Shown: positions 11,399-22,603, numbered from the stretch's first letter. The stretch: 64,000 nt of DNA from Isoetes taiwanensis (GCA_021234155.1 JAJEKV010000024.1:14670913-14734912); one strand, 5' to 3'. The notes: generated from the sequence alone by a model not told the origin. Translations and numbers: made by a program.

Positions 11399-11566
11399 TT
11401 AAGGGCCGAGAGAAGCTCATCATCTTCTCTCTCTATTGGGATAAAATTGCCTATCAGATATAGAAAATTTTTTTTGATCATGTGGCCAACCTAAGAGAGA
11501 GATGAGATGAAATGAAATGAAATGTTGTATTTATTACGTCTGTAGACCACCAGGTCTATGAGACGA

Positions 11567-13745
11567 TCAATGTACATATTCAACGTTATAAAAGATATCC
11601 TTTAATGCATCTTCTGACAAGAATGCATTAGACTCTTCCCATCTCTCATCATGTATAACATTACAATCTTTAATACTCATTAACTGTTCTCTCTGTATCA
11701 ATATTTCCTTCAAGTATTTTCCAATGTGATGTCCAGGCATATCAAAGAATTCCAGCAAAGAGTTTAAGTGGATACTGTACTTATCTCGAATTCCTGAGTA
11801 TGTCGGGCACCTTACGATGACATGCAATTCATCTTCTACTTCTCCCATATTGCATACTTTGCAAAATCTCAATTCATGGGGAATATTACTCCAACGTCCT
11901 ACTTCAACCCCAAGCCTATGGGAGCTAAGCCGCATCCACGCTTATCATCATGCGCGCCAAAGACACACCTTCCTTGAGGTATTTGGCCTCTTGGAGAGTG
12001 GGATTTATATACTGTCTATAGAAATGTTTTTTTGTCTCCGGGACTCTCCAGCTTCTTCTAATGAGGTGCTCATGCACCCACTCTCTTAGGTTGCCCTTAT
12101 TCTCACGTATACCATGAATGTCCATCCCCCACTTCCTCATCCATTCCCTAATATCTGAGTACCATCCCTTGTCTCTTGTCTCTTCTAATGCTAGCCTTGG
12201 TAAGCTATCTTCTGGCATATCAAATAGCAACTTAGAGAGATATGTAAGTGTTCTGCATAAGGCTTCAGCCTCTAGTGGCATCATGCCACACTCTACAAGC
12301 AGCATATCATATGGAGTTTGAGCTTTAGTACCCAATTCTGTTCTCAAGAATTTCTTCTGCACTTTCTCAACCTTTTTCCAGGATTCTACAAATAATCCCG
12401 GCCCTCATACTTCACACCCATAGAGCAAAACTGTTTGGACCAGCACACGATATAATGTACGCTTCAGGCTAAAGTCCCATATTTCTGCTTTTCCACTTTT
12501 ACGCTGCATGCTATATAATGCTTTCAGGCCTCCATTTACTCTATGCTCAACAGTAGAGTTCCAGCTATACCCCTTGTCCACATGTATCCCTAGATACTTA
12601 TATGAGGTGACCATTTCCACAGGTTCTCCATGATAGAGGAATTTAAGATGATCTACTTTATTTGTCCCAAATACCATCATCTTAGTCTTTGACATATTTA
12701 CCTTCATACTTTTCTGTTCACAGAAATGTGCCAGCGCATCTAAATGCTTCTGCATGCCTTCCACTGAACGGGAAAAAAGAACAATATCATCAGCATATAA
12801 GAGCAACAGAACCATGCATCTAAACAATGGGGTCCCCTCCCCGCCATATTCAGACATCCAAGCCTGTAGTTGGTCTATGAATAGGCCAAATAGTGTGGGC
12901 GACAATGGGCACCCTTGCTTCACTCCAATATTACTTTCTACCACATCTGCGCAATGCTCAATGTAGGGGGATGATAGCTGTACCAAGACTTTATCATAAA
13001 GTATCTTCACTGCATGCCTAAGCTCAATTGGTACCCCTAGGGACTCCATTCTCTCCCATAAATTGCTACGAGATACCGTGTCAAATGCCTTAGCATAATC
13101 AACAAAAAGAGCATAAAGGGGTTTTTTCTTACCCTTAACCGAATCAACCATAGCTCGCCAAAGTAACCAAATGATCAATCAGAGATCTTTTTGGTCTAAA
13201 GCCCTGCCCGGCCCAAAGTGGCTCTAACATTATGTTTTTCAGCCCGTGTGCTCAATTTACAATTGAAAGATAGCAAGCAAATAATTTGGCATATAAACTA
13301 CTAACCGTAATCATTCGGTAATTTCCAGGATCATTCTCATCTCCAGCTTTATGCAAGGGGATAACTCTGTTCAGCTGCCAAGTGCGAGGAAAACCTTTGC
13401 GCAAAACATTGTTAAATAATGACAACAATGCAACATGTATTGAGTTACCTGCCCATTTGAACATTTCAGCTACCAGCCCAATTGAATCGGCCGCTTTCCC
13501 GTTGGCAAGATGACTTAACCCTTCTTCTAAGTCTCCCAAATCAAAGCACCAGCCTACATCTTGTAAGTCAATATTACCTACATTGGCCTCCGGCATGTGA
13601 TACAGCTTACGCACTTAGCTTACTAAAGCCATGGTTTCCAGGTGGGTCTCCTGCTTCATCTTAGGCTTAAGCTCATTCCAGAATTTTTTGGGATCTGCTA
13701 TAGTGTCACGGATCAGCTCCTGCTGTCTCTGATACACATACTTTT
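11567..13745 (-). pseudogene. LINE ORF2 remnant: reverse transcriptase and C-terminal Cys/His domain
   Basis: Minus-strand fragments run from KKKYVYQRQQELIRDTIADP (about 13740) through NGKAADSIGLVAEMFKWAG and NRVIPLHKAGDENDPGNYR (13252-13614). They continue with the core reverse transcriptase (12405-13178: ALFVDYAKAFDTV, GVKQGCPLSPTLF, LLLYADDIVLF) and LVQTVLLYGCEVWG-type sequence, then 11925-12362 and 11567-11935. The YADD box is intact. The C-terminal part has a CKVC...H...C arrangement. A stop and frame changes near 13615, 13200-13250, 12400 and 11935 break it. The family is not the L1 type of the 22606 element: the two differ throughout. Confidence 0.85.
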
Positions 13746-13779
13746 TCTTTTTTGATTTCGTGAGTGCCTGAAACGGAGT

Positions 13780-14357
13780 TCCGGTATGCCAATCAAACGG
13801 ATGTTCAATGCTTTTTCTCTCCTTTCTTGCTCTTCTATAAAAGCTGATAATTGCTTTTGGATTCCAGAGATGTCCTTTTCTTCCTGCTCTTCTACATCAT
13901 CTTCGCAATCACTATCTTCACTCAAAACCTCTTGCTTGAAAGCTTCAAATTCTGCTTTAATTCCCTTCTTGAACTGCTCTAATTCCATTATCATATTGTG
14001 TTGACATTTCTCCACTTCTGCTTGCACATGAGCTAACAAGAAAGATTTCAAATCACTTACCATGTTTTGGACAGAGGCCTCCATTGATGTCTTCATAGAC
14101 AGGGTTGAGAATTCCATGGCTGCCCTCATCTGGCCAACGGCGTCTAACAGATCTTGCTTGGTCACTGTACTCTCTGGGGCCGGGTCAGTTTTCTCTGGAG
14201 CTTCCGATTTTGTGGAGGAAACAACCAGGTTCCCTGTTTTCTTGATACTTCCGGCTCCCCCTGTTCCAGCACCTGAGTCTGATGATGACCCAGCATCCTC
14301 GGTTCCCTCTTTTTTGTTTCTGCCAGTCCCATCTACAGTCCGTTTCTTTTTTGCCAT
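13780..14357 (-). pseudogene. LINE ORF1-like protein, truncated at its RNA-binding domain
   Basis: From an ATG at 14357 the frame reads MAKKKRTVDGTGRNKKEG, a Ser/Gly-rich linker, a long predicted coiled coil (about residues 75-165, rich in Glu, Lys, Leu and Met), an acidic patch (EDSDCEDDVEEQEEKD) and then EERREKALNIRLIGIPE. The last motif matches the start of the RRM-like domain of L1-type ORF1 proteins. The frame is lost right after it, at about 13775-13785, where sequence belonging to ORF2 begins in another frame. The order of coiled coil then RRM start is the basis of the call. Confidence 0.7.
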
Positions 14358-14561
14358 CTGTCCCGCTCCTGTACACAGTCCCAGAAAATGCCAATTACAG
14401 ACTACCAAACTGAATCAAAAGTATTGATGTTATACACCGTTGGAAAGAGCTCGAAATAAGCTTTCCAACGAGCCCAACCCCGTTGCAATATGACACCGTA
14501 TGTGAGAGCTATGGCTTTCTGAAGTTACAGCAGAAACCCTAACACCCAGCGTCCAGCGTCC

Positions 14562-14614
14562 AGAGAGAGGGAGAGGGAGAGGGAGAGGGAGAGGGAGAGG
14601 GAGAGAGAGAGAGA
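14562..14614. repeat. GAGAGG/GA microsatellite, 3' tail of LINE copy 2
   Basis: About eight GAGAGG units are followed by GAGA repeats directly outside the 3' end of the LINE fragment at 14620-15040. Read on the minus strand this is the copy's 3' tail, equivalent to the CATTT, CTTT and CTTAT tails of sister copies. Confidence 0.8.
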
Positions 14615-14619
14615 TGTAT

Positions 14620-15040
14620 TATGCCTGTGGAGGCCTCTCAGGCCTATAGACGACAAATTTATATATCTTCATAACACAGTTGATGAGTTTTAGTTTCGTC
14701 ATCTAACTCCTCACTCTCACTCTCATCTTCATTCTCATCTAACGAAGTATTTACATTGTGTACACAGGTTTCTTTGTAAAGCAACACTTCTATCATAAAG
14801 GAGCCTATCCTATTATCTTGAAGTGAAAAGAATGTTGTGAGACCATTTGCTTCAATCACATAGCGGTCACATATGAACTTGTATGCAGAGCACTTCAGCA
14901 AAACATGCTCTTCATCTTCTATCTCTCCACCACCACATATCTTGAACCCCCTCATCATTCTGGGGATGGACTGAATCCAACACCCCACCTCAATACCAAG
15001 GCGATGTGTGCTCAGGGGCATCCTATCGATTGTATACTCT
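14620..15040 (-). pseudogene. LINE copy 2, 5'-truncated C-terminal fragment
   Basis: The minus-strand frame from 15021 to 14659 begins MPLSTHRLGIEVGCW and contains a C-terminal Cys/His motif (FKICGGGEIEDEEHVLLKC), then an acidic tail (DENEDESESEELDDET). It aligns by eye to the end of LINE copy 1 (LSSHRLGVEVGRW...EVEDELHVIVRC) and to the copy at 59627. Only the last ~120 codons and the 3' UTR are present, the usual result of incomplete reverse transcription. Confidence 0.8.
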
Positions 15041-15208
15041 TTTTAACCAGTATATTCTCCTACAAGTGTGCAGCAACTACCAACCCAGGGTTCATGTTTT
15101 ATCTATATAGGAGCATCTTAGTAGTCTGCCCTAATTTTGTATTCACCTTACCATGGATCCATTGCCTAAGGTCGCCATCATATAGAACTAGTGCGCACGG
15201 CATGCAAA

Positions 15209-15250
15209 CACGCATACGCACGCGCGCGCGCACGCGCGCACACACACACC
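15209..15250. repeat. CG/CA dinucleotide microsatellite
   Basis: Alternating purine-pyrimidine tract (CGCGCGCGCG into CACACACACA), which has Z-DNA-forming potential. It lies close to the start of the hAT-type MITE at 15327. Confidence 0.85.
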
Positions 15251-15326
15251 CCTTAATTCCCATTTCGCCCGACAAATGCTGTCTCGAAAGACAAAATTTT
15301 GACTAAACATTAAGAACACTATTGAC

Positions 15327-16039
15327 CAGGGTAGCCCTTAAGGACGAAAGTTCGCCAAAAGGCTATTTTTTAAGGGTATTGTAAAATTTTGATGCTATGG
15401 TTTAGTAGGGCCTGTTATAGATGAAAAAAAATAAAATTAGCCAACTTTTTTACAAACAAATCTCACTCCACTTAAAAATTCGCCACACTGACTAAGCGTC
15501 ATAACTATGGATTCGCCTTATCCTCTACCCTCCTTCTCGAAGATTTCTTAAGGAATCGCCTAATATTCTAGGCTTTCTTCATAACCTAATCTATTCTCCA
15601 TATCCATTCAGGTACATATGATAATTTTAAAAGTTATTTTTGTAGCTATTGTGTTTCAAATACTTCCAAGGATGCACTGGAGAGCATTTTTTTTACAGAC
15701 CTCCCTTTTAATAGATTTGTTTTATCTACAAGGATAAGCCACGTTCTCATTTGCAAAGGTTAAGTTGTGGTGTTGCATCATGCAACTATAGTTATAATGT
15801 GTTTGTGTCCTTGATTAAATATGGATGCCGGTGAATAAAATTTCACCACAGAAATTGCACTTAGAAAATAAAGACACTTAAATCTTGGCAAAAAAAATAT
15901 TGGCCATGATTCGTCTAGATTTCTATAAAAAACATTCATGTCTAGAAAACATTCGCCAGCATAACTAATCTTGCAACTCTATTATTCGCCCGACCTTCTA
16001 AATTATGCTTAGACAAATTTGGCCTTAAGGGCAACCCTA
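15327..16039. mobile_element. hAT-type MITE with 8-bp target duplication CTATTGAC
   Basis: Left end CAGGGTAGCCCTTAAGG (15327-15343) and right end CCTTAAGGGCAACCCTA (16023-16039) are 17-bp inverted repeats with two mismatches. The 8-bp direct repeat CTATTGAC flanks both (15319-15326 and 16040-16047). CAGGG-type ends with an 8-bp duplication are typical of hAT elements. The target lay in a short tandem duplication whose second copy (about 16070-16117) is uninterrupted at the matching point and serves as an internal empty site. The 713-bp interior has no open frame, so it depended on a transposase encoded elsewhere. Confidence 0.85.
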
Positions 16040-16460
16040 CTATTGACCCTCCAATGGTCCGCCCTAAAAAACAAAATTTTGACCAAACATATAGAACACT
16101 ATTGCCCCTCCAATGGTAAAGTAAATCCCCCATGACCCCCACCTCGCATTGTTTGGGTGAATATTCGTATGGAGCATGCAACGTAGGCAAGGGCTACCGT
16201 ATAGCTATTACATATGTATAAATAGTGAAATGCTATTCTGAACACTCAGGCATACTATAGAACAAAGAAAGTGAGTTGCGCAATACCCCAAAAGACATAA
16301 ACTAGCATCTCAACATGTCATAAGCAATACAGTAACAGATACATATTAACAACTAAACATTTTATTCGAAACAATCTCTCCGCACAACAATGATCAATAA
16401 CTTCAAGAACAATACAACTAACCCACCATTAGAATGCATTGCACAATAACCAAGCTCCCC

Positions 16461-16477
16461 AAAAAAAAAAAAAAAAA
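16461..16477. repeat. Poly-A tract
   Basis: Seventeen adenines on the plus strand in AT-rich intergenic DNA. It may mark the tail of an unrecognised retroposon, but no element body was identified on its left. Confidence 0.6.
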
Positions 16478-16656
16478 GGAACAAAAACAAAAGCGAACCA
16501 CGTAGCATTAATGCAATCCGTAGTGCCTGGGACCTTGTTTGTTAAATATCAAATAATTTAGTCATGAGAAACAAGATTGCAATTATCTTTTATGAATAGA
16601 ATTCATTACATTCCAATATTAAAACTAAAACTCGGTCAATTGCTCTAATTTACTTA

Positions 16657-17450
16657 GTAAATCGATATACTAATTAAGTGTAGCTATACTACAACGTCTT
16701 TGCTTGTTCAAGTATACAAATGGAGGAGTCATGGCTTGCATGATGCTGCATTAATAAATTCCATTTACACATAATAGAGAATACATATTAAAGTCAAGAA
16801 ATCTAAAGGGAACTAAAGAAAAAGTGATATGCTAAACAAGGTCTATTGGGTTGCCTTTAGAACTACTAGTTACCGTAGATGGTCTTTATGTGGTGTATGG
16901 AACTACCAATTATTAACTTAGTTGCTATTTATGCAGTGCGTTGATGTTTCCTTTTATTTCTCGTTCCTTCATACTAGCTCATTCTGAACAATTCAATATA
17001 GAAAATACTTGGGATATCCTCAATATACTTTTAGTAAATAGTAAATCAATATACTGATTAAGCGTAGCAGTACTACAACATCTTTATGTTCAATTATACA
17101 AATGGAGGAGTCATGGCTTGCATGATGATACTAAGACTTAATGAATTCCATTTGCACATAATAGAAAATACATGTTCAAGTCGAGAACTCTAAAGGGAAC
17201 TAGAAGGAAAAGTGATATGCTAAACAAGGTCTAATGGGTTGCCGTTAAACAAGGTCTATTGGGTTGCCTTTAGAACTCCTAGTTAGCTTAGCTATTCTTT
17301 GTGTGGTGTTTGGAACTAACTTATTTGCTATTTTTGTGAGGTGCATTGATGTTTCCTTTTATTTCTCGAGAAGGAATCATGACCACCTCCTTGCCTCATT
17401 CTGAACAATTCAGTATAGAATATACTTGGGATATATAGTATACTTGGCAT
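16657..17450. repeat. Two-copy tandem duplication of about 384 bp
   Basis: Copy 1 (16657-17040) and copy 2 (17041-17450) share the same order of landmarks: AGTAAATCRATATACT, GGAGGAGTCATGGCTTGC, AAAGTGATATGCTAAAC, GTGATGTTTCC-like sequence and a shared TTATTTCTCG. They are diverged by many substitutions and small indels. Copy 2 has an extra internal duplication of ACAAGGTCTAWTGGGTTGCC (about 17222-17268). No coding potential was seen. Confidence 0.8.
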
Positions 17451-17966
17451 TTGTATCTGTCATATGCGTATTATTGCGTTAACGAATTTATTCAGTTTCT
17501 ATCCTAACCAAGAGAAAAATCCCGTCGCTGCTCATGTAACTAATGCTATGAAAACTCTTGACATCAATAGATTCTGATGCAATTATAGGATATGGCACTG
17601 GACATATCAGCTGCCACAGTCTCAATCAAGCATAAGACATGGTACACCCATAATTTCACAACCACAAGAAAGAAGCTTAAATCAAGCTTGCTGTGGAAAA
17701 GAAAAATAAATCCAACTGAACATCACATTTCCTCTCAATTATCTTGCTCAATTCAGCACTATATCAATGATACAAGGGCTTAGACATATTTGTGAATCAA
17801 CTAATATCTACAGTGAACAGAATGAATCACCAAAACTTCTGGCACTTGCGGCCCGGCCTAGTCCAGCTGTAATGAAAAAGAGATGTGCAAGCCACACCTG
17901 CAACAAATGCTCAGAATAATATTGTACGTACAAGTTTCAGTTTGAGTCTACAAGAAAATGGTTACC

Positions 17967-19677
17967 CTATTCCAAAGATTCTGGAACAAGTAAATGAAAG
18001 ATCTCGTCTTCAGGTTTAAAAGACTTCTCTAGCTGCAAATCCTCGAACCGCTTTCCAATTTCTCCATCCTCTTGCAGGCCTACAGCTTCAAATTGTCTCA
18101 ACCACCATGCTCGAGATCTGTGTTTTACCTACACAGATATGCATTCAATATAAATGCAATTGCTCAAACAAGAAAATTAGATAGTAAAAGAATAAGAAAG
18201 CATAAAAAGGTATAGGGGAATCGCACCCATTTAATTAATCTATGTGAAGCTATTATCTCAAAAACTGATTTTCCCAGTTTTGAAGCAAATACAAATTCTA
18301 CTATCCATATTTAGTGTATATATGTGACTTACAGGTCTTAGGTTTCCCTCAGCAAAGTCTGCATGTGATTTCGGATTTTGCATTCCTGCAAATTGTAGTA
18401 CGGCAATGAATCCTTTTGTTACTATACACACGCTACATGCATTGAACTAAATCTCAAAACAGAACTGACAACATTAATATTCATGCAAATAGATTGCCAG
18501 AGCACACTGTGCACAACATGTTCTTTATATATGGTGGCTACTTCAAGACATGCAATATAAAAAGTACGAAGAGATAGTAACGTCTCACAATTTACTCACC
18601 AAGAAAGACCACTAAGCTGTGGGAAGATAGCTTTGGAAGTTGTTCAAGTGTTCTGTTCAATTGTCTAGTTGATAGATGCTCTAGTGTGTCTGTTACAAGA
18701 ACAAGTGAAAATGACCGAGCTCTGTAAGGCAGAGGACGAAATACATCAGCTACACGCACGATCCCCTTTTGTATGAAGTTATTGCAAAGCTTGTGAATAG
18801 GAGGTTGCATCTCAAATGGCTGAATGCCCCATGCTTCTATGTTCTCTTCCCTTAAAAGCCTTGAAACTACACCACATGTCCCAGGACCAATATGAAGCAT
18901 TCTGTGCATGTAGCTTCCGTAAGCATCCTGTAATAATGGAAGCGCTTGGCAGACATTGACTTGACAGCTTGACTGCGAAGATTTAACGCCTGAAAACAGA
19001 AGCTTCTCTATCAGTCATTATTGCAGGAAGAAGCACTCTCAATTGTTAACAACAATTACCACTCTTTCTTGTTAGGGCTTCGTTATCTTCATCAGCGTCA
19101 TCATGGGGCATTTGTAAGTCATTTGCCATGTGATGTGTCCCCATAGCCAAGTGTGATTTGCCATGTCCCCCATCTGAGGGCGTAGACTAAATCCAGAGGG
19201 ACAGATCTGATTAGCATTGTGAAATGGATAGTATAAAATTGGATGGTGAAGGATGCAATATATCAGCACAGTATTTTTCATGAACACATTCAAGAAGCTC
19301 ACAACAAGCAATGTCAAACAAATGTTATGCTCCATGATACTTACATGAAGCGAACTGCTCGATGTCCCAAAGATGTACACCAGAAACATTATAGCGACCT
19401 AGGAAACGGAAATGGATGAGGTAAATTTCATATGAACAAAAGGCTCACATATACTTTGCATCTGGCCTAAGGAACATAGACATTCTTAGGAAAGTGAAAT
19501 CTCAAAATTGAATGGAACAACAAAGAATCTGATTGATATACTTACTAGAAGAATCACACAGAATGATATAAAAGGTGAAGACGGAGCTTTATGTTGATGA
19601 AAGGTTGAGCCAAATGGACCTGCTCCATGCTCCACTAATCTCCGTGGTGTAAAAGAGGTGGGCCGTCTTGCCGCCAT
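17967..19677 (-). CDS. CGR2/CGR3-like Golgi pectin methyltransferase, six coding exons, intact
   Basis: Exons (minus strand, all GT-AG): 19546-19677, 19345-19398, 19060-19186, 18600-18989, 18333-18385 and 17967-18128. They give 918 nt, or 305 aa plus TAG, with phases that join without a break. The start is the ATG at 19677. Residues 37-58 form one membrane anchor after a short basic tail (MAARRPTSFTPRR), as in type II Golgi enzymes. Residues 136-144 (LHIGPGTCG) match SAM motif I. LPYRARSFSLVLVTDTLEHL and RAWWLRQFEA correspond to conserved parts of Arabidopsis CGR2/CGR3, which methyl-esterify homogalacturonan in the Golgi. The protein is about 50 residues longer than those, mainly because exon 3 encodes a His/Asp-rich insert (HGKSHLAMGTHHMANDLQ region). 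The expected acidic residue after motif I is Gln here (EAWGIQP). Confidence 0.85.
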
Positions 19678-19686
19678 ACCCAAAGA

Positions 19687-19968
19687 CTACAAGCACGTGA
19701 TCAAATGTTTAGCAGCCCAAATACAAAATTCTAGTTCTAGCTTGGTCCTAGATCTGTAAATAATAATACAGAAAAGATAATTGTAACCAGGCACAACAAT
19801 GACTACATCGGGCAGAAACGGCAGATGGCCTTCATTCTATCTCGAAATTTTACGGATATATATTCAGATACTTAAGTTCCAGCATAAACAAGTACAGATC
19901 TTGTTCAAGATCCATAAAATCCCTTAGAATTTGCATTGATTAGCCTCATTACGCAATGAAAAACTTAC
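19687..19968 (-). other. Probable 5' UTR intron of the CGR-like gene
   Basis: On the minus strand a strong donor (GAAT|GTAAGTTTTT, intron start 19968) and an acceptor (GCTTGTAG|TCTTTGGGTATGG, intron end 19687) lie upstream of the ATG at 19677. Splicing would join a leader exon (about 19969-20090) to a 9-nt leader just before the start codon. Leader introns are common in plant housekeeping genes. This is inferred from splice signals only. Confidence 0.55.
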
Positions 19969-20159
19969 ATTCATCCGGCGAAATAATGTAGTATAGAATC
20001 GGAGAGACGAGACCAACGACGAGTTCTTGGCCTAGAAATCCGGCAAAGAATTGCGGTGCATCATAGCATCCGAGGAGCTGGAGGAAGGCTGCTGTCTACT
20101 AGTTCGACGTGAACTAAATCTGCGGGCCTCTTTAGACAGGGATCTGGAAAATGGGGGTC

Positions 20160-21330
20160 ATGTGGACGTCTTTTTTGGACAGTTTTCACACGTCCGTTGC
20201 AATAAATGGATATGGATATAGGGTTACATCGCCAGCCACTTGCATTTAGCAAGGGTAAGAAATTTCTTGTATACAGGAATGTCCGTTTAGGGGACATTCC
20301 TGAGATGTCAACACGGACATTCTTGCAACGTGGAAAAGAGTTAGGAGACATTCTGATGCAGGTAAAAAGCTTAAGAATGCAAGTAAACAGTTCGGAATGC
20401 AGGTAAACACTTCGGAATGCTTGGCAAACTCTCCGGAATGAAGGTAAACGAGCAGTAGAAGCAGAGCAGCCGCCGTAGAAGCTCTGGTCCGTGATCGAAA
20501 TTTTTTTACTAACATTTCTTTGTTTGAAACAGTGCCACGTGGCACGGCGCTACTGGCGGACGCAGCAGAATGTCTCCTAACTGTTTTTTACGTATAGAGG
20601 AATGGCAATCTACTTCCATTCCTTGTCAAGGGCTCCATGCCTCTTGCCATTCCGGGAATGGAAATAGGGCGACGCGTGAAGCGCGGAGCCCTGTTGACAT
20701 CCCAGGAATGGCAAGTAGATTGCCATTCCTGTAACGTGGAAACACTTGGGACGCATTTTGGAGCAAGTAAAAACCTTCGAAATGCAGGCTATGTTCTTGG
20801 AATGCTGGGTAAACAGGCTAGAATGTGGGGTAAATCCTCAGAATGTAGGTAGAAGCTCTGTCGCTGCTCCGTTGCATAACAAAATTTTTACTTACATTCA
20901 TTGTTTGAAATAGTACCACATGGCACGGCATTACCTGGCAGATGCGGAAGAATGAATGCTTCGTAAGTGGTTTTTAAGTACACATGAATGACTCTTTACA
21001 TGTCATTCCCTGCATGAAAACAAGGCGACACCCGATGGGTGGAGACATTGACATGCCAAGAATGGCGCGGAATGTTATTATATATGTATATGCATTGGTG
21101 TAACATGGAAGACAGTTAGGAGACATTATGCACGTTATAAAATTGCTCAAAAATCCTTGGAATGCTGGATAAAACTTCTGAATGCTGGGTAAAATTGCCA
21201 AAATAGCAGGTAAATGAGTGAAACTTGGAGTAAAGCCATTATAACACCAGCCCAGGAAATTTGTTGCAGCAAGAAATCTTTGTAACCTGATGTCGCAATT
21301 GAGAGAAAGGGCAGAATGTTTCCTAACTTA
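20160..21330. repeat. Three diverged tandem repeats (~370-400 bp) with inner 20-bp GAATG..GGTAAA repeats
   Basis: The landmark GTTAGGAGACATT recurs near 20340, in altered form near 20747, and near 21115. The landmark GAATGTCTCCTAACT recurs near 20568, 20956 (altered) and 21313. Each unit contains a run of about four 20-21 bp repeats of the form GAATGCNGGTAAACNNTTCG (20377-20450, 20777-20850 and 21158-21215). Each also has a short stretch resembling TTGTTTGAAAYAGTNCCACRTGGCACGGC. The middle unit holds a hairpin with arms AGGAATGGCAA/TTGCCATTCCT (about 20704-20730). No coding frame was recognised. Confidence 0.75.
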
Positions 21331-21900
21331 CTATAGGATTTATTTCATCTCGATAGAATGCCATCTTGTCTTTCGGATTTGCCCGTAAGCAAGCCAACAT
21401 TTTTTCCCTTACAAATTCACGAATGCCTATTGCTTCAATTAGTAGATCCCTAATAGAGATGTTCCAATGGCTTAGCCATGTAACTCCTTCTTGGTACCAT
21501 CTTGCTTCACGACTATCTTCCATAACCTTGACAGGGAGTCTGTCTGTATGTAATGGCTAAGTTCTCACAACGTAGGTAATAAACTGGCATGTAGCTCCTC
21601 CTTCTAATGGCATCATTCATGTCTCTGCTAACATAATGGAATATGGTGTCTGTACTTTGATATCAAGTTCATCACACAAAAATTGCTTTTGTACTGATTT
21701 AATAGACTTCCATTTCTTTCTTGCTAATCCAGGTCCCCAAATCTGACATCTGTAAAGAATGATCGGATGTACTAATGTGTGATACATGTGAATCTATAAT
21801 GACCAATCCCATAATTGTATTTTTCGCAATGTGCTTGCATTGAAAATAAGGTCTTTTGCCCTGTAATGACATGTTTATCTCATAGTTACCCGGAACAAGC
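21323..21900 (-). pseudogene. LINE copy 3, fragment of the region downstream of reverse transcriptase
   Basis: Minus-strand frames include, in shifting phase, KALYSMQ-like sequence near 21840, HPIILYRCQIWGPGL near 21760, KSIKSVQKQFLC near 21690, and MEDSREARWYQEGVTWLSHW through KMAFYRDEINPI (21323-21523). The order matches LINE copies 1 and 4 (LVQTVLLYGCEVWG; REWMRKWG; HFYRQYINP). Neither the reverse transcriptase core nor the 3' end is present. Many frame changes show it is old. Confidence 0.65.
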
Positions 21901-22345
21901 ATAATTTCATTGTATATGGACTTTCCCTAAGTCCATATGCCTCCGAAATGAACCCGAATTTTTAGAATATAGGGGTTTTTTTTATTAGAATGATGCAAAA
22001 TTTTGGGAATCGTGTATTTCCTCCATATTTCTTGCATATTTTCCACATATTTTCCTTGTTTTGACGTAGGTTCATGACAGTGTAACCGAAGGTATTGTGG
22101 GCACCCATCTGCGTGGGAATATACACTTAAGATGATGGGATGGTATTCTGGGCATTCTTTTCACACAAATAACTGGACATAATGAAAGGATTATTTTGCA
22201 GAATGTTTAACCACAACTTATTAGAGTGGCAGGGCCTGAAGCTCACCACAGGATTGAGGTTATTGAAGACTAATGAAAGATGTTACAGGTCATAAGAACA
22301 ACGTTGTCTATAAATAAAAGTTAAGGGTAAAGCTACGAATCCAGA

Positions 22346-22600
22346 CTAAATAATAGGATGTAGCTGGTTATAAGACAAGTAGAGCTTTTGCAAGTCTTGA
22401 AGCTCATCAAGAAATGCTAAAATGTTGGAAGAGAATGAGTTGTTATTAAGATACAGTATTTCCAGTGCGCTGCGGCTCCCGAGTTGTGAAGATATTGGTC
22501 CAATGGGGGGGTTGAAGTTCAATGCCAAATGCGTTAAATAGGCAAGCTCATGTGGGAAGTCAATCTGATCAGATAGGTTATTCCAACCTAGATCCAATTG
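22346..22600 (-). pseudogene. Leucine-rich repeat gene fragment, C-terminal side, cut by a LINE
   Basis: The minus-strand frame has plant-type leucine-rich repeats: LLQLDLGWNNLSDQI, LAYLTHLALNF, SALEILYLNNNSFSSNI and LQDLQKLYLSYNQL, then a stop at 22346. The spacing fits the 24-residue LxxLxLxxNxLxxxI pattern of receptor-like proteins and kinases. The frame ends to the right where an L1-type LINE begins (about 22600). More LRR coding sequence appears on the far side of that LINE at 25061-25230, in the same orientation. Confidence 0.75.
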
Positions 22601-22603
22601 CAG

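Larger units (their letters stand above)
11500..14545 (-). mobile_element. LINE copy 1, internally deleted, minus strand
   Basis: The element reads right to left. It has a 5' region near 14545-14360, an ORF1-like coiled-coil protein, an abrupt switch into the middle of ORF2, reverse transcriptase, a C-terminal Cys/His domain, and a 3' end around 11530 followed by a tail of CATTT repeats (in the minus sense). The endonuclease domain and the N-terminal half of ORF2 are missing. Several frame changes make it inactive. The 5' end abuts the GAGAGG tail of LINE copy 2. Confidence 0.8.

Noticed and set aside
10393-11402. CACTA transposon based on CACTA ends
   Set aside because: No 3-bp direct duplication fits the flanks, while TTAA matches on both sides, and no CACTA subterminal repeats or genes are inside.
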